A stretch of DNA of 64,000 nucleotides, taken from the NCBI RefSeq assembly GCF_037126465.1, contig NC_088201.1, positions 24,040,550 through 24,104,549 on the forward strand. Direction: 5' to 3'. Below the pieces are notes generated by a model. That model did no database searches. It worked only from the letters and a program-made list of their open reading frames with translations, and was not told the origin of the DNA. The stretch comes from Ornithodoros turicata. Taxonomy: Eukaryota > Arthropoda > Arachnida > Ixodida > Argasidae. Shown piece after piece: positions 31,456 to 42,478 of the stretch (the stretch's first letter is position 1; each line of letters begins with the position of its first letter). The position numbers and the translations under genes were made by a program.

Positions 31456-33988
31456 GCGGGCTACTATTCTCCAGTGGAATGCGCGTGGTCTGCGTACGAA
31501 GCTACCGGATCTCAAGTTGTTTTTATTGAAGTACCCGACTCCCATTTTGGCCATCTGTGAAGCGTACGTGAAGTCAGATTTCCGACTTAGTGGATATACC
31601 GTCTTTGGTCAGCAGGGGGTGTCATCTTGTAGGAGAGTGCTATGTGTGCGGCAAGACTTGGCTGTGACGCAAGTACACACGGCGAGTCAGTTGCCTTTCG
31701 ACTGCGTGCACTGCAAGATTCTTCTTGGGAAAACTTCACTGGCTGTTCTCAGCGTGTACGTGCCGCCGTCAGTCCAGATGACAGCCCATGACCTAACACT
31801 AGCCCTGGCTGGGGTGGGTGATCCCTTCTTTGTTGTTGGGGATATCAACGCTCATCACCCCTTGCGGGAGAGTCGCAGGCGAGGCAGCAAGGGGTCCCTG
31901 TGGTGCGATATCATTGAAGACCTGGATCTTTGTGTCTTAAATGACGGGTCTCCAACATTCCTCCGCCGGGACTACTCAACAGACGTATTAGACATTTCAC
32001 TTTGTTCGAGGGACGTTTTTCCGTACCTGACCTTGTCCACGGACCTGGACGGAAGAGGCAGTGACCACGTTCCTATATTTGTCTCCTACTACAAGTACTC
32101 ATCCGGGGCAGGCCGCAGAACCGTACGGCTAACAAATTGGCAGTCCTTTCGTGAACTGTGCAAAAAGGACGTGCGCGTGGGAATGACCGCAGGCGAATTT
32201 ACCGGCCATATTGTGAACTGTCTGACGTTTTCCACCACGACTGCAAAGATCAGCGCTGGCCACGCAGGTACGGACCCGGAGGTGGAGCGTTTGCGTGCCA
32301 TTCGGAGACGGGCAGAGCGGAAGGCTCGGCGATCCGGCCAACTTGCAGATGCACAAGTCGCGCGTCGTGCGAATGCATCGGTACAGAAAGCATTGAAGGC
32401 TGTTGACAAAAAAAGATGGCGTCAGTTCTGCGCGTCTCTGACTCCGTTTTCAAGCCCTGCGAAAGTCTGGCGGATTGCGCGGAGTCTCCGGAAAGCTCCT
32501 CCCACGAGGAACCCCCTAAGATCTCTGGCACTCTCAGTATCTAGGCCTGAGAAGGAAGTTGCTTATGACTTCTGCAAAATTCCTGCAGCAAGGTCCGAGG
32601 CAGCGAAATGTGCAGCCTTTCGGAGCCATGCATTGGAGCTGCAGCATGCTATTAGTCAAGCCCCGTCAGTGTCTGACCCTGACATGGACGCAGACCTCAC
32701 GTTTGCCAAGCTCAAGACTGGGCTGGCAATCTCCCACAAAACGTCGTCGCCCGTTCCAGATAAGGTCACCTACGTGGCGCTCCGCAATTTGGACGTCGCA
32801 TCCCTTTTGGCGCTCTTAGAGGTGTATAACACGTCATGGAGGGATGGGCAGGTCCCTGCTGCGTGGAAGGAGGCACGTGTAGTCCCCATCCTGAAACCGG
32901 AGAAACAACCCTCTGATCTGGCGTCTTTCCGACCCGTGAGCCTCACCAGCTGCTTTGGCAAGGTCCTTGAGCGTGTGGTACTGCACAGGCTCGAGTGGCA
33001 GCTGGAGCGAAGATCTGTTTTTCCTCAGGAAATGGCGGGTTTCTGCAGGCACCGTAACTCGATGGATTCGGTGCTCGATTTAGTCTCTTCGGTCAAAGAA
33101 GCGAAGGCGCGAAGACAAATAGCGATGGCTGTCATCCTCGACATCAAACGGGCGTACGATTCCTTAAGCCATCCTTGTGTCATTCATGGGTTGTTGCAGG
33201 TCAAGGTGCCTCATAGGGCGCTGACGTGGCTCTCCGACTTCCTCCGTCAACGGAAGATTTTCGTCACTACAGGCGAGGGGGACACAGAAAAGATCACTGT
33301 GCCACAGGGAGTTCCTCAGGGAAGTGTCCTTAGCCCCCTGTTATTTAACATTGTCTTGATGGGCCTCAAGGGGTGCCTACCTCAGAGGGTGCATCTGTCC
33401 ATCTATGCTGATGATATCTGTGTCTGGACGGTTGGCAAGTCCCGCCCTGCAATTCAGCGTTGGCTCCACAGCTCACTTGATGCCATACATGCCTACATCC
33501 TGAAAGCAGGGATGGATATCTCCACTGAGAAAAGCGCTACCCTTCCGTTTACCCAGAAAGAGATGCGCCGATTCCAATTACACATCGGAGGATCCCCCTT
33601 AAGGCAGGTCAGGCACCACAGGTTCCTCGGTGTTACGTTGGACCGCAACCTGTCGTGGGCAAGACACATTGACTATCTCATTTCAAAGGCGCAACGTTGG
33701 GGAAATGTGATACGTCACTTTGCCGGCTTGCGCTGGGGATGTACTGAGCGGGACCTTCTTGCACTCCACAAAGGGCTTGTTCGTGGCTCAGTAGTCTACA
33801 GCCTTCCTGCGTTGCACGGACTATCACGGACGTCCGAACACAAGCTCCGTTGTGTCTTGGCGCCCAGCTTGCGGACCTGTCTTGGCGTTCCGCGTTGCGC
33901 TGAGACGAGGATGGTGGTAGCCGAAGCCGGGGAACTCCCAATTGGCGTCCTCCGTCAGAGAGAAACTTTCCGCCACTATTTGCGATAG
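31439..33988 (+). CDS. I-clade LINE A, ORF2: AP-like endonuclease and reverse transcriptase
   Basis: An 849-codon frame with a true ATG. The N-terminal endonuclease (about residues 8-240) shows QWNARGL, ICEAYV, VVGDINAHH and GSDHVP. The RT (about residues 420-700) shows LKPEKQPSDLASFRPVSLTS, MAVILDIKRAYDSL, PQGVPQGSVLSPLLFN and the catalytic YADD. The enzyme would nick target DNA and copy LINE RNA from the nick. The frame ends at TAG 33986-33988. The element continues in another frame into an RNase H region, so the stop follows a small frameshifting deletion relative to LINE B, in which the two regions are continuous. Endonuclease and RT motifs look intact, but the copy is unlikely to be autonomous. 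Confidence 0.92.
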   Translation: MDHLYKRATILQWNARGLRTKLPDLKLFLLKYPTPILAICEAYVKSDFRLSGYTVFGQQGVSSCRRVLCVRQDLAVTQVHTASQLPFDCVHCKILLGKTSLAVLSVYVPPSVQMTAHDLTLALAGVGDPFFVVGDINAHHPLRESRRRGSKGSLWCDIIEDLDLCVLNDGSPTFLRRDYSTDVLDISLCSRDVFPYLTLSTDLDGRGSDHVPIFVSYYKYSSGAGRRTVRLTNWQSFRELCKKDVRVGMTAGEFTGHIVNCLTFSTTTAKISAGHAGTDPEVERLRAIRRRAERKARRSGQLADAQVARRANASVQKALKAVDKKRWRQFCASLTPFSSPAKVWRIARSLRKAPPTRNPLRSLALSVSRPEKEVAYDFCKIPAARSEAAKCAAFRSHALELQHAISQAPSVSDPDMDADLTFAKLKTGLAISHKTSSPVPDKVTYVALRNLDVASLLALLEVYNTSWRDGQVPAAWKEARVVPILKPEKQPSDLASFRPVSLTSCFGKVLERVVLHRLEWQLERRSVFPQEMAGFCRHRNSMDSVLDLVSSVKEAKARRQIAMAVILDIKRAYDSLSHPCVIHGLLQVKVPHRALTWLSDFLRQRKIFVTTGEGDTEKITVPQGVPQGSVLSPLLFNIVLMGLKGCLPQRVHLSIYADDICVWTVGKSRPAIQRWLHSSLDAIHAYILKAGMDISTEKSATLPFTQKEMRRFQLHIGGSPLRQVRHHRFLGVTLDRNLSWARHIDYLISKAQRWGNVIRHFAGLRWGCTERDLLALHKGLVRGSVVYSLPALHGLSRTSEHKLRCVLAPSLRTCLGVPRCAETRMVVAEAGELPIGVLRQRETFRHYLR

Positions 33989-34950
33989 CGCGCTCATCAT
34001 CGCCGTCACCACTGGTACAGAAGCTTCGTAAGCGGAACCACAGCAAAATCGCGCTGTTTCCGCAAGAACTAACGGGCCATATACCTGCCTTCACTGTTGC
34101 CCCAACCGCTTCTTCAGTAGCACCATGGACACTGCCGAAACCATCCATCTCGTCCCACATCCCGGGGGTCAAGGGGCCGAAGAGCCAAACCCCTGCTCCA
34201 GCCCTCAAGCAGGCTACTCTGGGGTTGATGGACGCTGCATACGGAAACCAAACCGCCGTATATACAGACGGTCCCTCCACTACTGGAGGCTCATCTGCTG
34301 CATTTGTAATTCCAGAGGAGTCAATTTCACGTGGGTTCCGCCTATCACACCGCAGCTCGGCCACCTCTGCAGAGTTGTATGCCATCCTGTTATTCCTCAA
34401 GTCTATTTTGGATCAACACCCCCGCCTTTGGGTGGTATACACAGATTCGCGGGTAGCGCTGCAGTGCATAGACAACATGGGTATCCGTGGCTCCTTGGCT
34501 CCGGTGGTAGTGAACATCTTGACGACGCTCAAGGTTTTAGAAGACAGGGGCCACCAGCTGACCCTCCAATGGGTGCCTAGCCACATTGGAATAAGAGGCA
34601 ATGAGGTAGCGGATCGGGCAGCTGCTGCGGCTCACCATAGCCGCTGAGCAGTCTCCATCATACTTTCGAACGGGGATAGACGCTCCCTCTTGTCCGCGTT
34701 GACGTCGTCTTCGGCCCATCAGGAATGGTGTCATGACATCACCCGGTGGTCGCTTCTGTATGCTGTTGACCCAACTCTATTATTTGAAATGCCAGGCGGT
34801 TTCCCTCGCCTCTTTACGTCTCTCGTGCGTCGTTTAGGAGTTAGCGTTGCATTCACCCCTGCGCTCCGGTATAGGCTGGGCCACAGCAACACGGCGCTGT
34901 GTACAACTTGTGGCTTCCCGGCAACAATCCGACACATTATAGAAGACTGA
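33989..34950 (+). pseudogene. I-clade LINE A, RNase H and C-terminal zinc region (frameshifted)
   Basis: Readable in one frame from about 33988. RNase H type I motifs are all present: YTDGPSTTGGSSAAF, SAELYAIL, VYTDSRVAL and QWVPSHIGIRGNEVADRA, giving D, E, D and the His/Asp block. A TGA at 34645-34647 interrupts it. The frame then continues to TGA 34948-34950 through LRYRLGHSNTALCTTCGF and RHIIED, a C-x2-C...H zinc pattern whose last Cys codon appears to have become the stop. RNase H removes the RNA template during second-strand synthesis in I-type LINEs. Confidence 0.85.
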
Positions 34951-35210
34951 AGCCAGTACGTATGCGAGCGACGGTCCAGAGGTCGTTAGACAGCTCAGGG
35001 TGGACGACACTCGCTGGCTACCACGGAGGCTACGCAGCTGCAGCGGGGGCGACAGGGGACAATTGTTTTCCCCGACACTAAATCGGGGAAGAGGCTCCCG
35101 CGTCTTACACTGCTCAAAACTACGATGTGCACGACTTGACAGCCGGGACCGTTACTCTAAATTGGGAATGAAGGGCGGAGAATTCCGAGGAACTGCTGCT
35201 GTCAAAATTT
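34951..35210 (+). mobile_element. LINE A, probable ORF2 end and 3' UTR
   Basis: In-frame remnants after the stop (SQYVCERRSRGR) resemble the last part of LINE B ORF2. The exact 3' end was not found and may be interrupted by the following LTR-like segment. Confidence 0.4.
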
Positions 35211-35570
35211 AAACCAGTCCAACCAGGGACTGATGTAGTTTGAACCAGGCTTCCCGATGATTGGCTATCCCAAGTTAAGGTTGTGGCCCAAGTTGTCACC
35301 CTTTTAAGGGGAGGCAGAGGCTGAGAAAGGGGATCTGAGCTGGACAACGGAGTCGGAAAGTCAGGTTACTCGACTTTCCTCCGTCATGTGTTATATTTGA
35401 CTCTTGTAAATATAAGTTGTAAATAAATCCCTCGTACATCACGGGAACTTCAGTCTCGGCTCCAGTGCAGTGAAGACAGGTAACAGGTCCAGTATCAACC
35501 GGACCCGGGAACGACGATTGGGAAGAGATCATCAACGACTCCTCCAGGTTTATCATCGTCGGGGACTCCG
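35211..35570 (+). mobile_element. Possible solo LTR
   Basis: Contains an ACCCTTTTAAGGGGAGGCAG promoter-like stretch and, 120 bases on, TTGTAAATAAATCCC with an AATAAA signal. This is an arrangement typical of LTR U3-R regions. No second copy is in the window, and the TG/CA termini and target duplication could not be fixed. Confidence 0.35.
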
Positions 35571-35599
35571 GCTGGCGAACATCATAAAGTCATCATCAT

Positions 35600-35870
35600 C
35601 CCATTTCTACTGACGGGCCTTTAAATGTCAACTTGAAATGCTGGATCAGAGACCATTCAACATCTGCAAAGTTCTCGGCCCATGGAGTAACCCTGGACAT
35701 CAGTGCCGTGCACTTGGCGTTTTTGTTTCCTTTCTGAGGGCCACCGGCCTCCTTCAGGAACTGTAGGGATTCCCTTCCCTCGTCATCCTTTCATATGAAC
35801 CTTTTTGGAATGGGGTAAGGGCCTGCACTCAACGCAGGGAAACATCCCACATCATCATCATCATCCATTC
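35600..35870 (+). mobile_element. LINE 3' end with (ATC)n tail
   Basis: Ends TGGGGTAAGGGCCTGCACTC, then AACGCAGGGAAACATCCC and (ATC)n. A defined 3' end followed by a short tandem tail is the mark of a 5'-truncated LINE insertion. It may also be the displaced end of LINE A. Confidence 0.5.
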
Positions 35871-35999
35871 ATCTATGTTGTTGTTCTTCTTCTTCGCGCT
35901 TTCGGCGATGTCACATCTATCTATCGCCAACAGCCACAGGAGGCCCACGTGCGTGACGTCAATTGAAAGAGTGCAGAGGCCTTCTGAGGTTCAACTGAA

Positions 36000-36870
36000 C
36001 CTAAGCCCTGGCCCTATACGCTTGTTCCTAGTGGCAGCAATAGCTAGCCACACCAGTCTACGTCGCGTGTGCAAATGCACTCCCTTATTAAACATAATCA
36101 GGCGTCTCTGCATGGTAAGACCTGCGGAAACCATCCGAGACACACGATCACCGGGGATCCCTGGTCATTGTAACACTGCCGGAAACGAGGCCGCAGATGC
36201 TGCTACATGCCGAGCACTCCAACAAGGTCACGTCCAACTATAAGGTCCATTTACCCCACAAAAGACGACGCAAAGAAGATGACGAACGACCTCAGCTAAC
36301 ATATGTGCAACACTTCTTGGCTGACAAGATCTGCTCGGTCTTCGCTGCTGTGCAGAATTGACCCTGAGTTACGCTTTCGAGTGCCTCCGTCCTTCTCTTG
36401 GCAAACTGCGTCTCTTCTATATAGGCTACGATTGAATGTACCGTACGGCGTTCGATTGCTCTACAAACTGGCCAAGTGCGAGGACGTAGAGCACATACTT
36501 CTCGGGTGCTCCAAGTACGCTGATTGTCACAGTGTCCTATAGAAGCAAGTTTGGCTCGTCTAGACGCCCGACACTTTCACATCGTGAAAATTCTGAGTCC
36601 TCAGGCATCGCATCATCAAGCGGCTGCTTTGAAAGCGCTCCAAAGTTTCCTTGAGGAAACCCAGCTACTAGATATTTTGTGACATTTTCGACAAGTTTTT
36701 CCCATCGGCTGAACTCTGATTTACTCTGCTAGTCGCTACTTCCTTTCCGTGTATTTTTTTCGTTTCTTTTTTTTTCCTTTATGCGCATACATCCTCCCTT
36801 TTTTGACAAACTCTGTGTAGGTGCACTGGGATAGCCTGACCGACTTTGTCGCGGCTTATATCCCCATTTC
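36000..36870 (+). pseudogene. I-clade LINE C, RNase H end and 3' terminus
   Basis: Frames break repeatedly. RNase H remnant GHCNTAGNEAADAAT lies near 36165-36210 (the His/Asn-Glu-Ala-Asp block). The downstream frame 36303-36542 carries LLYRLRLNVPYG and CEDVEHILLGC, the C-terminal zinc region also present in LINEs A and B. The 3' end reads TAGCCTGACCGACTTTGTCG, then TTATATCCCCATT, then an ATC-rich tail near 36880. The same terminus occurs at 14101-14150. The 5' part is lost. Confidence 0.75.
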
Positions 36871-37380
36871 TTTTCTTTATCATCATCCTATGATCAGCTC
36901 GTATAAGACTATCATATTGAGTCGTCTTAATTATGCTACTTCGTTCATGGAGCCTTCGATGCAGGCTTTGCACAATGAGAGGCGAAGACAATCTACAGGA
37001 GTCCAATAGGCGCCACCTGGTCGCGCTGCGGTATAATTTCTTCCGCGGACTGGCTCTGCTAGGGTTGAGAGACTGCATTTCGTGCCGTATTTGGGTTGGA
37101 CACGGGTATAGAGAGAAATGCATTTGCAAGGAACTCTCGCGCCTCAGCCTGGGCTCAAACCTGGATACCAAGACAGGGACTGACTGGGACAGGTTGAGCT
37201 ACTGAGTTCCTCAAGCACAGGACAGCTATGCATTCATGCTTTTTAAATCACTTCTATCCAGTTTCTGTGACTGTCGCAAACATTCATACAACGAGGCGGG
37301 CGGCACCTCACGCAGGAAACGACAACAAAAGTGAAACGATTTCTTCACCCTCGCCAGGGGTCGGAACCGTTATATATATA

Positions 37381-37953
37381 CAGGGTGTCCGGCGAAAATC
37401 CCGCGGCTGAATAATTCGTCAACAGGTGGCGCTATAGAACAGCGCGTTAACAGCGCACGCGGCGCATTCGTCATCGTCCATGATAACAGCACGCTATCTC
37501 ACCTACAGAACGACAGAACCGGCTTTGCTGTTTACCAGTCGCTCTGATAAGGAATATCAAAGCGTCTCTTGCGGCTGTTCCTCATCTTCTGCCAGCCCCG
37601 TGTGTCAACCAGGCGGATAGCTGATCCAAAGAGCACGTGGATGCGCTGCTCCGAGCAAGAAATATGTAAACCGAAACCGACTAATTACTCGAAAAAATCA
37701 CTAAGTGTCGATGCGGTTTTTTTCCTGCAATAGTTTTCGCTGAAGGTCCCGATGCGTAAAACAGAGGTTCCATAAGCGTGCGAAGTAAAACCTAAAAGTT
37801 GAGATGCTTATCTAATTGTCGAGCGTATGCAAATGAGCCGCTCACTACTCAGTTCATGGACGATGTCCCAAGGATCTTTACAAAAAAAAATTTCTTCGAT
37901 AGCGCCACCTGTTGACGAATTATAGAGCCGCGGGATTTTCGCCGGACACCCTG
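37381..37953. mobile_element. TA-flanked MITE with 55-bp terminal inverted repeats
   Basis: CAGGGTGTCCGGCGAAAATC and onward through CAACAGGTGGCGCTAT at the left is mirrored at the right with few mismatches. TA flanks both sides (37379-37380 and 37954-37955). The 573-bp body has no transposase. It shares ATATGTAAACCGAAACC with the fold-back at 24702-25461. Confidence 0.92.
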
Positions 37954-37976
37954 TATGTATGTATGTATGTATGTAT
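37952..37976 (+). repeat. (GTAT)n microsatellite
   Basis: Six GTAT units immediately right of the MITE, probably the pre-existing TA-rich target. Confidence 0.85.
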
Positions 37977-37984
37977 ACTTATTT

Positions 37985-39010
37985 TTTTGGTTCGGTTCCG
38001 GTTCTTTTTCAGGCATATTGGTTCGGTTCGGGTTCAGCTCCGCAGCAGAGCAAAATATCGGTTCGAACCGGTTTAAACCGGTTCAGGAAAGTGAATTTTG
38101 AGGGGATTGCCATGAGTTAAGAGCAAGCACGTCCTTACGATGTACTTTTGTTGTTGTTGCCGACATAGCAGTGGTTCACAGCAACACTGCGTGTGACAGA
38201 TCTGCATTTCAAGTGCAACGTTACAGTAGCATACTGTACTCTATGTTCATTCCTCGTATACACCCAGTTACATTCTGCTCAGTGACTGGCCGTTATATTT
38301 ACAGCCCAAAATAAAATCTTGGGGTTGCTGGAGGATGAAAAGCGCCTATACGGAAGCCTACAAGCCCGCCAAAACGAAGAAGAAGAAGAACAAGAACAAG
38401 AAAGAAAGACACGACCAATGGCGCTCTGACTATATATATTCATATATATCTAACATTGCATAGCGTGCCACGCTCAGTGTTGGATCAGGCTCGTTGGACC
38501 AAACGGCGCGTTCCCGAGCGCGCACAGTCGGACGTTACCTTTGGGAGCAAGAAATTTGACCCGCCATAGCACGATTTTCAGCCCAATTGTGTTTTGAATG
38601 TCATTTCACTTATATTTGGTGTCTGAAGTACCCGAAAAATGATCGGTGTTCCTTAGCTGGTGAAATAAAGCACTGCCGTCCCGAAACTAGCACAACTGAA
38701 TTATCGCAATAGCTGCGAGGAGGAAATACGAAATACCTCGCGCACCTGGATTGCAGTTTTGTTTTGTCCAATTTCGGCTTCGAATTAATCTCTTTGGCCG
38801 CTGTGTAAATCGTAGTTCTGATCTCTCACAACGCACGTTACGTCTGAACCGTTTCGCGAACCGGTAACCACCTAAATTTTTTTCGGTTCAGTTCCGGTTC
38901 GGTTCAACGCGGGCAAAAAAATATTTTGGTTCGGTTTGGTTGCGGTTCAGCCAAAAATACGGGTTTTTAGCAGTTTTCGGTTCGAGTTCAGTTCCGGTTC
39001 CGATCCCTGC
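37985..39010. mobile_element. GGTTCGG-rich element related to the hAT copies
   Basis: Both ends carry dense GGTTCGGTTCCGG-type tracts (37992-38095 and 38880-39005). They include AACCGGTTTAAACCGGTT inside the left tract. A degraded end, CCGATCCCTGCC, occurs near 39000. No intact CAGGGTG terminus remains on the left, where the element abuts the (GTAT)n tract. Assignment rests on similarity to 11930-12895 and 61734-63079. Confidence 0.5.
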
Positions 39011-39130
39011 CTCGAACACGCACAAGCACCAACGCCTCCAGCTTTCTCTCACAGACACACAAAAGAAGAACGCAGCAAAGAAATGAGGAGTGAAAAGATA
39101 CAAAAACAGTGAAAGAGGGAAAGATAAAGC

Positions 39131-39250
39131 CCTTTTACGCCTTTGCCAGGGCTCGGACCTGGATTCCTTTGATAGAGTGGCAACGTTAGCGTCAGAAGGA
39201 CACATGGAGCCCTGTAGGTCTGGCGCTTTAACCATTAGGCCATTCCGATT
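39131..39250 (-). mobile_element. tRNA-like sequence, SINE head or tRNA pseudogene
   Basis: On the - strand, TGGCCTAATGG followed by TTAAAGCGCCAGACCTACAG gives an A-box-like region. GGTCCGAGCCCTGGCAAAGG about 80 bases on gives a B-box-like one. The spacing is longer than in a normal tRNA, and no usual SINE body follows. Confidence 0.45.
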
Positions 39251-39259
39251 CTTTCCTCT

Positions 39260-41425
39260 CCCTTTTCTTTTTCACGATTTTTATTCTTAGGCTGATGCTG
39301 AACTTCTTGACCTTTTTTATTCATTTGCCACACTCTTGATTTCATTACGATTTTAGTTTTCGTGACCTTCACCGACAGTCATGGTACTTCATGACATTGG
39401 TTCAGGAAGCATTCAGGGAAACAGGGGGTGGGGAAGGTGTCGTACGTTGTCGCGCGACCAAGCTAACTTCGCTTTTTCACGGTGAAAGTGAGAAGGTTAA
39501 GCCATGACCTTTTACAGGTCTCGACTGGGCGATCACAATTTATTTAGTTATTTACTTAGGTAGCGTAAATTTTCTTTCGTATACGATAAGTGGTACGCTT
39601 GCTCGCTATAGCATGTCAGCTAGTATCGAGAATATTTGCATGATTATATGGTTATTTCTCTGATACAATGGTGGTTAAAGCCACAGCCTCAACCAAACCA
39701 AAAGCTAAACAAACGCTATCACATGCTTTCTTAGGATGCTCAGTCACAGGAGTCATCACAGTGCAAAATATTTCAGTTAAACTGAGACGTTAATTACTCA
39801 AACTGAATTTTACAGCACGACGTCAGTGTCACTAACTTCCGGTTTCGGTACTGCCAAGCAATCGAGTCACCGATTCCGGACAAAAATTGCTCATTGCGTT
39901 TTACCACATCTCAAAACAGTCCTGAATCGCCTCTATCTCGGGCGCACACCCTTTCTGACGTCCGCCACGGTGCGGTACGTCATGCAAACGTCACGGTGAA
40001 ACGGAAACCGGATGGGAATATTCTCTTGTTGATCGGGAATATCGATCTTGTTATTCATCTCAAAGGCTACGATGCTCTGCTGGATCAAATTTTACATTAG
40101 GCATCTACACACAGATTACAATCAAATAGAACTATAATCTCAAAATCAGCAGACTGCTCCACATTGTCCCTTTAATGTCACTTGATCGCGTCCCCGGACG
40201 GCGCAACAGGATTTTGCTCAAGGCTCATAAAAATCGGTAAAAGTAAAGACCTCAGCTTCAGTTATGCTATAACAATAAGCGAAATGCGCGCAAAAATAAC
40301 GACCATATTAGTTTCAATCACTAGACTGATGTCCAAAACCAAACACACGTGTGACTGATGGGTTTCTGAGGGTTTGTTCCCCCTTCATAGAGTCCGCAGC
40401 ATACAGTCCCGACAAAGCAACGCCCAAACAACAAAGTCACATCTATTCTCTACTAACCTTATGTCCGCGTTTTCAGTAGAAGAAAGGATACTCGTCCCTT
40501 ACCTATATGGACCATGACTACGTAGCGTAACCCGCAGTTTAATCACTCGCAGCCACAAAGTGAACACAGTGGATTACACGCCGTAGCAAGTCCCCATCTG
40601 TTGTGGCACGTGCCGCAATCGCGCACCTCGTGAAAGAGTACGCATGAGGCACGCGCCCAGCAAGCCACCATGTAATGAGCTGGCACGTGCAGCGCAAAAT
40701 GTCGCTTTCATGCTCCCCCAAACAGATGTCGCTCGTGGGGCGCAAGTCACCTGCCACCTGTCGAAGGCGTCACGCCTTCCAAAAACCTCAACCCCTGTAC
40801 CCTAAATGCAACGGCATCAGCTTTTGTTGCGGTCAACTGAAGCGGTATATGGTGCCCATTTCGGTGATTACAGTGCTCGAGCCTAGCAAGTTAATTCGGC
40901 TCACGTGGTCGCCGGTTAATAGAGCGTCAGACCAGTATGCCACGTGAGAGCGGGTTTGAGAACTCTGAACGATTATGGTTTTGGAACGCTTTCGTTTCGG
41001 CAGCAGTAACTGTAATTTGACTGCGATACGTTGAAAGCATGTTAACAACAGAGACTTATAAAATAAATTATAGAACGCGCTTGTTAGGTCCTTCGAAAAA
41101 ATGTAATAATGCATGTGCTGCACGAGATGAGTGTGCAGAATGTCAAACGAAGTGTAGAGAGAACGGCTGTACCGGTTCAAAGTTTTAGGGGCCCTCATGA
41201 TGTTCCCACAACTTCAGATCACAATGACGTCGTTTCGTACCTCGCAAGCCTTACCTGTCAACATAAAGCGTAATAGAACGCTCCTCAACAGTATAGAATT
41301 ATCGGCGGCTCCAGTCCCGAGGCTTTTCGCCGTGCCTATCGATCAATATGAGAGCATTTTTGTCAAATATCTGGATAGCGGTATCGCTAAGCCACGACAC
41401 ATCGCAATTCCTGAACGTTGTTGTT
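39260..41425. other. Unassigned sequence
   Basis: No coding family, terminal repeat or SINE box was recognised in these 2.2 kb. Confidence 0.4.
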
Positions 41426-41429
41426 TGCA

Positions 41430-41594
41430 GGGCCCGTTTGCATAAAAAGTTGAGTTCGAGTCTCAGACTCAATCTCAATAGCTTTGGTAGCGCTTCCCGC
41501 AGCGAGCGCGAGCAGCGAGCGCGTGCTCAAAGCACTGCCAAGGCTATTGAGATTGAGTCTGAAACTCGTACTCAACTTTTATGCAAACGGGCCG
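41430..41594. mobile_element. Palindromic MITE, GGGCCCGTTTGCATAAAA ends
   Basis: Arms of about 70 bases: GGCCCGTTTGCATAAAAAGT and AGACTCAATCTCAATAGC on the left are repeated in inverse on the right with few changes. A short central segment is GAGCGCGAGCAGCGAGCGCG. Confidence 0.85.
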
Positions 41595-42290
41595 TTACGC
41601 TTCTGCGACACTGTCTCTGAAACCACAAGCAGCAATATAGGCACTGTAACTTTTGAAAAGTAATAATTTGAAGATTTAACATTAAGGAGGTAGCTTCATG
41701 TGCGTTAGATGCAAGGTGCGGACAGTTTAAAGGGGATGTGAAACGAAAATAGTTGCGCCGGCCTCTGCGTGACGTCATCATCCTGCACAGCCAAAGCAAC
41801 CATTAAATCGCGGAGGAACAAGCAGACACACGACAGGCATTGGAAGAGAGTGTACAGTGGAACTTCCGCGCATACGTGCTGCACACGTATTTCTAGAAAC
41901 GGAGGATGACAGTAACGTCGGTAGGATGGAGCATGTAGTGCTGCTCATGTCGTAGTGTGTAACGGGGATCGTGACCCATCGGACGCACGGTGGAAACGTG
42001 GGATGCGAGCTCAAGAACGCATTCTGCGTAAAAGAAACGAAAAACAAGAAACAGAAACGGAAGAAAGATCTTATTATAGCTTCTGCCACTTTCACAGCAA
42101 CTCACTATAGGAGAGTTCTGAAAAAGCTAGAGGTAGAAAGACTGACTGCAACAGAGTGCAGGGAACAGGAGGAAGGAACCGGTGGGAGGGATTTGGCGTG
42201 TGAAAACACAATCTTCACAAACTTTTGCCAATGTCCCCTGTAGTAAGCGGTGAAAACTTGCCAGATGGCCACGTTTATAATTTGCGGGCA

Positions 42291-42360
42291 GGGGGGGGGG
42301 GGATATGTTTAATGCAAAGTAAGAAAAAAGGGAAGGGAAAGGTTAGCCACGGTGTGGGCT
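42291..42360 (-). mobile_element. Retroelement 3' end linked to a G12 tract, copy 2
   Basis: A run of 12 G, then ATATGTTTAATGCAAAGTAA, a purine-rich stretch and GGAAAGGTTAGCC. Diverged relative of 23425-23500 and 50262-50335; the AATAAA of the others reads ATTAAACAT here. Confidence 0.5.
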
Positions 42361-42424
42361 TGCTATTCCCTAATGCTTTCAAGCAAACAGAAGAAAACAG
42401 CTGGGGTACAGAAAATTATTTAAA

Positions 42425-42478
42425 AAAAATACAATAAATAAATAAATAAGTAACAGCTCCTTCACTAATCGTTGCGCA
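42425..42478 (-). mobile_element. LINE B 3' tail, (TTAT)n
   Basis: Directly after the ORF2 stop (- strand) comes a short UTR and a TTAT tandem tail (AATAAATAAATAAATAAG on the + strand), marking the LINE's 3' end. Confidence 0.75.

Noticed and set aside
35211..35570. Firm solo-LTR call
   Set aside because: Promoter-like and AATAAA features are present but termini and target duplication could not be defined; kept only as a low-confidence feature.
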